Shown here: in pieces, positions 43,317-50,053 of the stretch
How the letters are laid out: each line of letters opens with the position of its first letter
How positions within the stretch are numbered: position 1 is the first letter of the stretch
NCBI GenBank assembly: GCA_001898505.1
Contig: MKTZ01000001.1
Location: 248,001-312,000, forward strand
From: Sphingobacteriales bacterium 50-39
GTDB lineage: Bacteria; Bacteroidota; Bacteroidia; Chitinophagales; Chitinophagaceae
DNA: 64,000 nucleotides
Reading direction: 5' to 3'
Notes under the pieces: generated by a model
The model's database searches: none
Seen by the model: only the letters and a program-made list of their open reading frames with translations
What the model was told of the DNA's origin: nothing
Translations under genes and position numbers: made by a program

Positions 43317-44366
43317 CTATGTGGTTTTTTCGTCGCTGTCGTCCTTGTCGCTGTTGTCTTTGTCCTTTTTCTCCTTCGTGCGGGGAGATTTGGGTGCGTC
43401 AGGTGCGCCGGGATAGGTGAGGCGAACGTTGCCAAAGCTGCTCTTGATCTTGATGCTGGCCTTGCCGTCGCCTGCCTGACCGCTGTAGTCCTTGTCGAAA
43501 CGGGGGCCATAGTCGTTGTCGCCACCCTCTCTCTTCTCCCTTATGTTGAACTCACTGTCGTTGTGAAAGTTGCCGAAGCTGGTATGCACGTCGAAGTGGG
43601 CGGAGAGGCTCTTGGGGATGACCATTTTCATATCGGAGTAGGATTCGTAAACGGAGAGGTCCTGTATATCCTCGGCCACATTGAATTGTACGTTGTGGGA
43701 GAATTCGCTGCTGATCTTGACCTTGCCATTGACCTTCCCGATCATGGATTCCTTATTGAACTTGAACACGACCTTGCCGTTGGTGACCTCGGAGATATAG
43801 GCTTTTCCAAATTCCACGTCGATGTTATCGACGTTGGTGAGGGCTCCGGTCTTGAGGCTACCGAATTTGCTTGTCAGCGCGACGAGACCATTGAAATCCC
43901 CTATTTCTGTCCTGCCAAAGCTGTTCTCTATGTTGAGCCTGTTGCCGGTAGGCATGTGCACGACATAATCGATGTAGAAGGACCTGTCGTCGTCACCGGA
44001 GCCACGATGTTCTTTCTTGTCATTGCTATGTATCTCGCCGACCTTGGTCTTGAAATTGATGATATGGCCGCTCTGCACTTCCTTCACGTCAATCTCGTCC
44101 ATGATCTCCTTTGCTTTTTCTTCCGAGGAGGCGCGTACGCCGATGGTGATGTCAACATTGATCTGGCTTTTGTCCCAAGTGTCTATCTGGACGTTGCCGA
44201 ACTGGTTCTCGATCTCGAGCTTGTCGTCGGGCCCTACATTGTACGATTTGTTGATGGTCCTTTTTTTTCTTACTTCTTCGTCACCGCCCGCGGCTTTGCT
44301 TATAACCGGTGTAGATAAGACAAGAAAAAGAGATATAGAACTAAACAGTTTTATATGCTTTTTCAT
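43317..44366 (-). CDS. Secreted DUF4097-like beta-helix protein
   Basis: A signal peptide (KLFSSISLFLVLSTPVISKA) is followed by a repetitive beta-solenoid-like body with repeated N-F-G turns (IENQFGNVQIDTW; IENSFGRTEIGDFNG; SKFGSLKTG; TSFGNFHNDSEFN; KSSFGNVRLTYPG). These fit the DUF4097 adhesin-like fold. The last 30 residues are charged (Lys/Asp repeats). It overlaps the upstream anti-sigma gene by 26 bases and is third in a sigma operon, so it is probably an envelope protein linked to that stress response. Confidence 0.85.
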   Translation of the reverse strand: MKKHIKLFSSISLFLVLSTPVISKAAGGDEEVRKKRTINKSYNVGPDDKLEIENQFGNVQIDTWDKSQINVDITIGVRASSEEKAKEIMDEIDVKEVQSGHIINFKTKVGEIHSNDKKEHRGSGDDDRSFYIDYVVHMPTGNRLNIENSFGRTEIGDFNGLVALTSKFGSLKTGALTNVDNIDVEFGKAYISEVTNGKVVFKFNKESMIGKVNGKVKISSEFSHNVQFNVAEDIQDLSVYESYSDMKMVIPKSLSAHFDVHTSFGNFHNDSEFNIREKREGGDNDYGPRFDKDYSGQAGDGKASIKIKSSFGNVRLTYPGAPDAPKSPRTKEKKDKDNSDKDDSDEKTT

Positions 44367-45072
44367 ATGCTTTTTGTTTTGAATGATTGATTTGTTTAAT
44401 GATGTTTAATTGATGATTCAGTAGCCCCATCTGCAGCTGAAGATTCTGAAGCATCGCTTCCAATAACTGTTCTTTATTCGGATGATTAGGTAGTTCCTTT
44501 TGTAAGTTGTGGTATACACTGTCCAGCTTGTATGCGTCGGAGGCGAACTGCTTGTAGAGCAGGGGCTCATCCTTTTCGATGGACTTGAGCTGTTCCTGTT
44601 TAAGCTCTACCAGCCGTGCATAGTGGGTCATTTCCTCATTGATAATAGATTCTTCGTCCCTGGGACCGTTGTTCTTTTCCACTTTTGGCTGGGTAGTGGC
44701 CATCTGGTCTTTCTCCGGTGTGGGGGCGGGGGCAACCTTTTGGGTAGTGTCCACCGCGTTGTGATCCGCGGGGGTGCTGCTTTGGCCGGCGGATGGTTTG
44801 GTGCCGGTGTTGTTCTTTGCTACCTGCGGGTCGGGCGTACCGGTAGTAGGTTGGGCGCTATGGTTGCCGAGATACCAGAAGCCTACGGCTACGACGAGCA
44901 GGATAGCTGCTGCCACGCTAAGGGATGTCCGGGTCAGGCGGAAGATGATGGTTTTTTTTTCTTTAGGAGGTTCCATCTCCAGCCTGATCTTATCCCAGAC
45001 CTTTCCCGAAGGCACTTCGGTATCGAAGTCTTCGCGATGGTCGTCCACAAAATGTTCTAACCGCTGATTCAT
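44341..45072 (-). CDS. Probable membrane anti-sigma factor
   Basis: The 243-residue protein has a cytoplasmic N-terminus (RLEHFVDDHREDFDTEVPSG), one membrane helix (SLSVAAAILLVVAVGFWYL, about residues 50-68), a Pro/Thr/Ala-rich linker (about 70-130) and a helical periplasmic C-terminal part rich in Leu, Gln and Glu. No FecR or zinc motif is seen. The 4-base overlap with the sigma gene (ATGA type) and the topology make an anti-sigma role likely. The target is the sigma factor just upstream. Confidence 0.75.
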   Translation of the reverse strand: MNQRLEHFVDDHREDFDTEVPSGKVWDKIRLEMEPPKEKKTIIFRLTRTSLSVAAAILLVVAVGFWYLGNHSAQPTTGTPDPQVAKNNTGTKPSAGQSSTPADHNAVDTTQKVAPAPTPEKDQMATTQPKVEKNNGPRDEESIINEEMTHYARLVELKQEQLKSIEKDEPLLYKQFASDAYKLDSVYHNLQKELPNHPNKEQLLEAMLQNLQLQMGLLNHQLNIIKQINHSKQKAYEKAYKTV

Positions 45073-45647
45073 GATAATGCTCCTTGTTTTATAAATAACA
45101 ATAACTTTTGTTTGGCTCTCATGTATTGGGTCCTGACCGTGGCGTGGGTTACTCCCAGTATCTCCGCTATCTCTTCCTGGTCATAGCCTTCGAACAGGTA
45201 GAGGGTGAGTACGGTGCGGTAGCCGTTTGGCAGCTGTTTCACTGCCTTTTTTATGTCCTCCACCTTTAGTTCCATTTCCTTTTCGTCCAGGGTATCTTCC
45301 TCGGGGAGGTGGCCGACATTGGTCTTGTCAATATCGATGAGGTCCATTTTTCTCTTCCGCAGCTGGTTGATCGATTTGTTGATGACGATCTTTTTCAGCC
45401 AGGCTCCGAAAGTGGATTTATAATGAAAATCTTCCAAAGATCTGAATGCGTCGGTGAACGCCTCCTGCAGGACGTCCTCGGCGTCCCCGGTGTGATTGAC
45501 GATACGAAGGCTGGTGTTGTACATCGCCTTGCAGTATTTATTATACAGCTCGGCGAAACCGCGGGAATCCCCGCGTTTGCACCTTTCTACCAACTCATCA
45601 TGTAGTATCGGTTCTGTTAGTTCCAATCCTGCAGCTTTTGCGTTCAT
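45069..45647 (-). CDS. ECF RNA polymerase sigma factor
   Basis: The 192-residue protein has region 2 (FAELYNKYCKAMYNTSLRIV; DAEDVLQEAFTDAFRSLEDF) and region 4 (LPNGYRTVLTLYLFEGYDQE; IAEILGVTHATVRTQYMRA). It heads an operon with a probable anti-sigma (4-base overlap) and the DUF4097-like protein. This differs from the FecI/FecR circuits elsewhere in the window because no receptor is adjacent, so the signal is likely envelope stress. Confidence 0.92.
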   Translation of the reverse strand: MNAKAAGLELTEPILHDELVERCKRGDSRGFAELYNKYCKAMYNTSLRIVNHTGDAEDVLQEAFTDAFRSLEDFHYKSTFGAWLKKIVINKSINQLRKRKMDLIDIDKTNVGHLPEEDTLDEKEMELKVEDIKKAVKQLPNGYRTVLTLYLFEGYDQEEIAEILGVTHATVRTQYMRAKQKLLLFIKQGALS

Positions 45648-45658
45648 GATACATTAAG

Positions 45659-45684
45659 TACAACGTGTTTCATCTCATGTTGCA
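45659..45684 (-). promoter_or_regulatory. Possible ECF-type promoter of the sigma operon
   Basis: On the minus strand TGCAAC (45684-45679) is followed after 14 bases by GTTGTA (45664-45659), 11 bases before the sigma ATG. TGCAAC resembles the AAC-containing -35 elements of ECF promoters, and auto-regulation is common. The -10 part is not diagnostic. Confidence 0.25.
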
Positions 45685-45705
45685 TAATTATGAAATATTT
45701 TCTTA

Positions 45706-45744
45706 AACCGGCCACGGGCCGGTTGTCCGAAGGGCCATTATTAG
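45706..45744 (+). repeat. Double-hairpin repeat element, copy B
   Basis: AACCGGCC/GGCCGGTT with an ACG loop (45706-45724) is followed at once by GTCC-GAA-GGGC (45725-45735, one G-T pair) and the tail ending ATTATTAG. Loop, stem lengths and order equal copy A, while the first stem sequence differs. It lies in the 258-base gap between the ECF sigma gene and the acyl-CoA dehydrogenase gene. Confidence 0.65.
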
Positions 45745-45762
45745 CCATTTCCGACGAAGGCC

Positions 45763-45770
45763 TACTTTTG
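45763..45770 (+). promoter_or_regulatory. Candidate -7 box for the glutaryl-CoA dehydrogenase gene
   Basis: TACTTTTG followed by C fits TANNTTTG. It is 135 bases upstream of the ATG at 45906, so the leader would be long and would include the hairpin at 45859. Confidence 0.4.
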
Positions 45771-45858
45771 CAGATAGCCGAAGGGGCGGAAATATAATTT
45801 CTTTCCGGCAGGGAGGGAAGGGGTTCATAATCAGGCTTTTTCTTACATTAGGGGACAA

Positions 45859-45877
45859 AACGGACCATGGGTCCGTT
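45859..45877 (+). other. 8-bp hairpin in the acyl-CoA dehydrogenase leader
   Basis: AACGGACC and GGTCCGTT pair around ATG, 28 bases before the start codon. The form (8-bp stem, three-base loop) resembles the first hairpin of copies A and B, but the second hairpin is absent. Confidence 0.45.
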
Positions 45878-45905
45878 GGGGTGCAATCAATAAAAACGAA
45901 CGTAC

Positions 45906-47090
45906 ATGGCTGCAAAAACTGATGTTTTCCAGAGTCCGGACTATTTCCAGGTGGATGATCTGCTGACAGAAGAGCAGAAACTGATACGCGAATCTGTGAG
46001 GGCGTATGTAAAAAAGTCCATTTCTCCCATTATCGAGGACTATGCCCAACGGGCGGAATTCCCGCAACAGATTGTATCTCAATTAGGTGAGTTAGGTTGT
46101 TTTGGTCCTACCATTCCTGTGGAATATGGGGGCGGGGGGCTGGACTATATCAGCTATGGGTTGATGATGCAGGAGCTGGAGCGGGGGGACAGCGGGGTGC
46201 GGTCGACTGCCTCGGTGCAGGGGTCGCTGGTGATGTTCCCTATTTACGAGTATGGCAGCGAGGAGCAGCGGAAAAAGTACCTGCCGAAGCTGGCCAGTGG
46301 GGAATGGCTGGGGTGTTTTGGGCTGACAGAGCCGAACCATGGCAGTGATCCGAGCAGCATGCTGAGCAATATAAAGGATGCGGGGGATCATGTGATCCTC
46401 AATGGGAGCAAGATGTGGATCAGCAATGCGCCCTTCTCGCAGGTGGCTGTCGTCTGGGCCAAGGATGAGCAGGGGGATATCCGGGGGCTGATCCTGGAGA
46501 GGGGGATGGAAGGGTTCAGCACGCCTACGACGCATGGAAAATGGAGTCTGCGGGCTTCGGCGACGGGGGAGCTGGTCTTTGATCATGTGAAGGTGCCGAA
46601 AGCGAATATATTACCGGGTGTGAAAGGGCTGAAGGGGCCGTTGAGCTGTCTGACAAAGGCGCGCTATGGGATTGCCTGGGGGGTGGTGGGGGCTGCGATG
46701 GATTGTTACGATACGGCCTTGCGGTATAGCAAGGAGCGGGTGCAATTCGACCGGCCCATCGGTGGGTTTCAGCTGCAGCAGAAGAAGCTGGCGGAGATGA
46801 TCACGGAGATCACGAAGGCGCAGCTATTGAACTGGCGGTTGGGGACATTGATGAATGAGAAGAGGGCCACTCCGGCGCAGGTGTCGATGGCCAAGCGGAA
46901 TGGCTGCGAGATCGCGGCGCAGATCGCCCGGGATGCCCGGCAGATGCTGGGAGGTATGGGGATCACGGGAGAATACTCCATTATGCGTCATATGATGAAT
47001 ATAGAAAGTGTTATCACGTATGAAGGGACGCATGACGTACATTTGCTGATAACGGGAATGGATGTGACGGGGCTGAATGCATTCAAGTAA
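45906..47090 (+). CDS. Acyl-CoA dehydrogenase, glutaryl-CoA dehydrogenase type
   Basis: The 394-residue FAD enzyme has the family blocks GCFGLTEPNHGSDPSSM, WISNAPFSQVAVVWAKDE, GKWSLRASATGELVFD, ARQMLGGMGI and the C-terminal catalytic Glu in ITYEGTHDVHLLITG. The YEGTHD run and the ending GLNAFK are close to glutaryl-CoA dehydrogenases, which dehydrogenate and decarboxylate glutaryl-CoA to crotonyl-CoA in lysine and tryptophan breakdown. With kynU and a 3-hydroxyacyl-CoA dehydrogenase nearby, an amino-acid degradation role is reasonable. Confidence 0.88.
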   Translation: MAAKTDVFQSPDYFQVDDLLTEEQKLIRESVRAYVKKSISPIIEDYAQRAEFPQQIVSQLGELGCFGPTIPVEYGGGGLDYISYGLMMQELERGDSGVRSTASVQGSLVMFPIYEYGSEEQRKKYLPKLASGEWLGCFGLTEPNHGSDPSSMLSNIKDAGDHVILNGSKMWISNAPFSQVAVVWAKDEQGDIRGLILERGMEGFSTPTTHGKWSLRASATGELVFDHVKVPKANILPGVKGLKGPLSCLTKARYGIAWGVVGAAMDCYDTALRYSKERVQFDRPIGGFQLQQKKLAEMITEITKAQLLNWRLGTLMNEKRATPAQVSMAKRNGCEIAAQIARDARQMLGGMGITGEYSIMRHMMNIESVITYEGTHDVHLLITGMDVTGLNAFK

Positions 47091-47119
47091 GCGGGACCGG
47101 TATAGGAGGATCCAACAAG

Positions 47120-47629
47120 ATGAAAATATTTTTGATAGGATTTATGGGATCGGGCAAGACGCACTGGGGGAAACTGTTGTCTTCCAAGCTGCAGCTGCCT
47201 TTTCGGGATCTCGACTCGTTGATCGTGGAAAAAGAACAGCGGTCCGTGTCGGACATATTTGCCGTGGAGGGAGAGGAATATTTCAGATATAAGGAAATGG
47301 AGGTGTTGGAGGAACTGGTGGGGAAGGAAGAGAACTTTATCCTTTCCTGTGGCGGAGGGACGCCTTGTTTCTTCAACAATATCGAGTTCATGAAGAAGAG
47401 CGGGAAGGTGGTTTGGCTGAATACATCGGTGGAGGTGCTGAAGGAGCGGCTGCTGAAGGAGCGGATGAGCCGTCCCCTGATACGGGAGGTGGATGATGAG
47501 GAGCTGAAAAGATTTATCATCCGCAAGCTCAGTGAGCGGAAGATGTATTATGAGCAAGCCGATGTCATGGTGAATGAAGAGTCTATAAGTTTGGAGGAAT
47601 TAATCAGAGTATTGTTACAAAATGAATAA
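47120..47629 (+). CDS. aroK: Shikimate kinase
   Basis: The 169-residue enzyme phosphorylates shikimate in aromatic amino acid synthesis. It has the P-loop GFMGSGKTHWGK near residue 7, the shikimate-binding DLDSLIVEKE, SCGGGTPCF, and the lid RMSRPLI. The residue after the P-loop Thr is His where Thr or Ser is more usual. It starts 29 bases after the dehydrogenase gene. The DUF423 gene starts inside its 3' end (8-base overlap). Confidence 0.93.
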   Translation: MKIFLIGFMGSGKTHWGKLLSSKLQLPFRDLDSLIVEKEQRSVSDIFAVEGEEYFRYKEMEVLEELVGKEENFILSCGGGTPCFFNNIEFMKKSGKVVWLNTSVEVLKERLLKERMSRPLIREVDDEELKRFIIRKLSERKMYYEQADVMVNEESISLEELIRVLLQNE

Positions 47630-48017
47630 AAGCTTTCTTTCCATTGCCGCCCTGTTAGGGGCATTGTCCGTCGTCCTGGGAGCATTTGCCGCGCATTCGT
47701 TGAAGAGCATGACGACTGATGCGAATACGCTGGAGGTGTTTCAGACGGGAGTGCGTTACCAGTTCTATCATGTATTTGCGTTGTTCTTAGTGGCGTTGTT
47801 GTCGGAGAAATTTAACAACAAGTGGATGATCTGGGCGGGGAACTGTTTTATCACGGGTATCATTCTTTTTTCGGGGTCGCTGTACCTGCTGACGGCGTTG
47901 AAGATCGCGGAAACGGCCCATAGTAAGCTGGTGGGGGTGGTCACGCCGGTGGGGGGGCTGTTCTTTATAGCGGGGTGGATATTTTTGTGGCTGGGGGTGA
48001 GTCAGAAGGGGAAATAA
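47622..48017 (+). CDS. DUF423 small membrane protein
   Basis: The 131-residue protein has four hydrophobic segments and the DUF423 pattern: AALLGALSVVLGAFAAHSLK, FQTGVRYQFYHVFALFLVAL, FSGSLYLLTAL and TPVGGLFFIAGWIFLWLGV. The function of this family (E. coli YgdD) is unknown. Translation is coupled to aroK by an 8-base overlap. Confidence 0.92.
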   Translation: MNKSFLSIAALLGALSVVLGAFAAHSLKSMTTDANTLEVFQTGVRYQFYHVFALFLVALLSEKFNNKWMIWAGNCFITGIILFSGSLYLLTALKIAETAHSKLVGVVTPVGGLFFIAGWIFLWLGVSQKGK

Positions 48018-48106
48018 GGATAAAAATGCATATTCGGATGTGCAAAAAATGTTGAATCTACAGATCAACTCAAGGGTTTGAAAATGAGAGGAGTAGACTT
48101 CGTGAT

Positions 48107-50053
48107 CTACTGATGAATATACCCTTTTTTAATACCCAGTTTTTTCATTTTTGATTTTAGTGTCGATGGCGGAATGTTCAATATTTCGGCAGCACCGCCG
48201 GCGCCCCATATCCTGCCATTGCTTATTTTCAATACCGACATGATGTAATCCCTTTCATTCTCCTGGATGGTTTTTATGCGAAATGCATCCGTAGTTGATT
48301 CATCCCGCGCTTTCTGCGGTATCGTCAAAGGCAAATGCTCGATAATATTTCCTTTCGCCAGCAATACACTTCTTTCTATCAGGTTTTCCATTTCCCTGAT
48401 ATTGCCGGGCCAGTCATAAGCCATCATCTTTTTAAGAGCATCATCAGAAAAGCCGCTGATCTTTTTAGCCGACTTAAGGTTGTAATGATCCATGAAGTGA
48501 TAGGCCAGGGCCGGGATATCTTCCGTTCTGTCACGCAATGATGGTAATAGTATGGGAAAAACATTTAAACGATAGTACAGGTCAAGGCGGAAGCGGCCTT
48601 CGGCAACCTCTTTTTCGAGGTTTTTATTGGTGGCCGCGATCACCCTGACATCGGTCTTTATCGTCTCCACACCACCTATTCTTTCTATTTCCTTTTCCTG
48701 TAAAACCCTCAACAATTTTACCTGCAGCTCGATGGGCATCTCCCCTATCTCGTCTAAAAAAATGGTGCCTTTGTCCGCCTTTTCAAATTTGCCGATCCTT
48801 TTTTCATGAGCGCCTGTAAATGCTCCTTTTTCATGCCCGAATAATTCCGATTCTATCAATGTGGCTGGCAATGCAGCGCAGTTCACTTTTACAAAGGGCT
48901 TGTCTTTTCGTGTCGACAATTGATGAATATAGTCAGCGATCTTTTCTTTACCAGTGCCGCTTTCGCCCAATATCAATACAGATGTGCTCATGGGAGCAAC
49001 CTGGCTGGCCATGTCCAGCGCATTCAACAGAAGATGGCTTTTGCCAATCATCCCGTTAAAATCCTGCTTTTTAACAATATTGTTTTCTTTATTGCCGCTG
49101 ACCTGCCCTGGTGAAACAAAACCGCCCTTGTTCTCGTTTTGCGCCAGGCCGCTAATGCTATTTGCCAATGGCCATTGTATCCGTTGAAACAATTCAAGCT
49201 GCTCGGCATTATAGGCATCAGGCCTGCGGCTACACAGGCAAAAGCTGAATGGGTGGTGGGGTGAAATGCTCAAAGGCAGTTCAAGATGCGATCTTAGCTG
49301 GAAACAATCAGCAAATAATTTTATTATCGAGGGATGCCTGCAAATATTTTGAAAAGCATCGTCATTATAGTAGGCGGCGTTTGTCTCTTTTGCAGTATTG
49401 GATTGCAATGCAATAAGCTCTTCTTTTGTCTTTCCTGTTATGATCTGTAACTCCTGCAGACCGATGGCCTGGTATTCGTTAAGGCCGATGCGAAGGAAGC
49501 ACCGGCCGTTAAAGCCCGGGTGGCCGATGTTGTCGAAACCTGCTGCAATAAAATCAAAAGGAATATGCGGCTGAAGCATGGTGGCGATCTTTAAAAGCTT
49601 TTGCTCCCATGTCAACTGCTCATTGAGAATATTTTTCAGACTTTTTTGCAGCGTAGCCTCTTTCCGGTACCTGGCCTCCAGGCTATGTTCATGGCGATAT
49701 TTGGCTATTTCGAGGGTAACAAGCAGGTCTTTTTCCCTGAAGGGTTTAACTAAAAAGCCATAGGGATGGGTTGCTTTTGCCGCATTTAAGATGTCTTCAT
49801 TCGAATTGGCAGAAAGATACACAAAGGGCATATTGTCTTCCGCCAGCTGCTTTGCAAGATCGATGCCGGTGTGCTTCCCTTTCAGAAAAATATCCAGCAG
49901 CACGAGGTCCGGCCTTACCTGGCCGATCGTTTCCTGCGCCTGTGATACCGACCGGGCAATACCAGTGACACTATAACCCGCCTGTGTCAGCATGAGCCTT
50001 AAATAATCAGCTTCTACGAACTGATCTTCTACTATCAGTATTTTTTCTTTCAT
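48107..50053 (-). CDS. NtrC-like sigma-54-dependent response regulator with GAF-like linker
   Basis: The 648-residue protein has a receiver domain (1-120; phospho-Asp54 in LVLLDIFLKG), a GAF-like region (about 150-310), a sigma-54 AAA domain (about 340-570; Walker A GESGTGKE near 363, GAFTGA near 415, FLDEIGEMP) and a Fis-type helix-turn-helix at the end (GGAAEILNIPPSTLKSKMKK). The GAFTGA loop is what contacts sigma-54. Its start overlaps the kinase gene by 47 bases, so the kinase is its cognate sensor. The adjacent divergent operon has a -24 element for sigma-54. Confidence 0.93.
   Translation of the reverse strand: MKEKILIVEDQFVEADYLRLMLTQAGYSVTGIARSVSQAQETIGQVRPDLVLLDIFLKGKHTGIDLAKQLAEDNMPFVYLSANSNEDILNAAKATHPYGFLVKPFREKDLLVTLEIAKYRHEHSLEARYRKEATLQKSLKNILNEQLTWEQKLLKIATMLQPHIPFDFIAAGFDNIGHPGFNGRCFLRIGLNEYQAIGLQELQIITGKTKEELIALQSNTAKETNAAYYNDDAFQNICRHPSIIKLFADCFQLRSHLELPLSISPHHPFSFCLCSRRPDAYNAEQLELFQRIQWPLANSISGLAQNENKGGFVSPGQVSGNKENNIVKKQDFNGMIGKSHLLLNALDMASQVAPMSTSVLILGESGTGKEKIADYIHQLSTRKDKPFVKVNCAALPATLIESELFGHEKGAFTGAHEKRIGKFEKADKGTIFLDEIGEMPIELQVKLLRVLQEKEIERIGGVETIKTDVRVIAATNKNLEKEVAEGRFRLDLYYRLNVFPILLPSLRDRTEDIPALAYHFMDHYNLKSAKKISGFSDDALKKMMAYDWPGNIREMENLIERSVLLAKGNIIEHLPLTIPQKARDESTTDAFRIKTIQENERDYIMSVLKISNGRIWGAGGAAEILNIPPSTLKSKMKKLGIKKGYIHQ

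Noticed and set aside
45648-45905. tRNA or small RNA gene in the structured gap
   Set aside because: The hairpins do not form a cloverleaf and no CCA or anticodon arm is seen.
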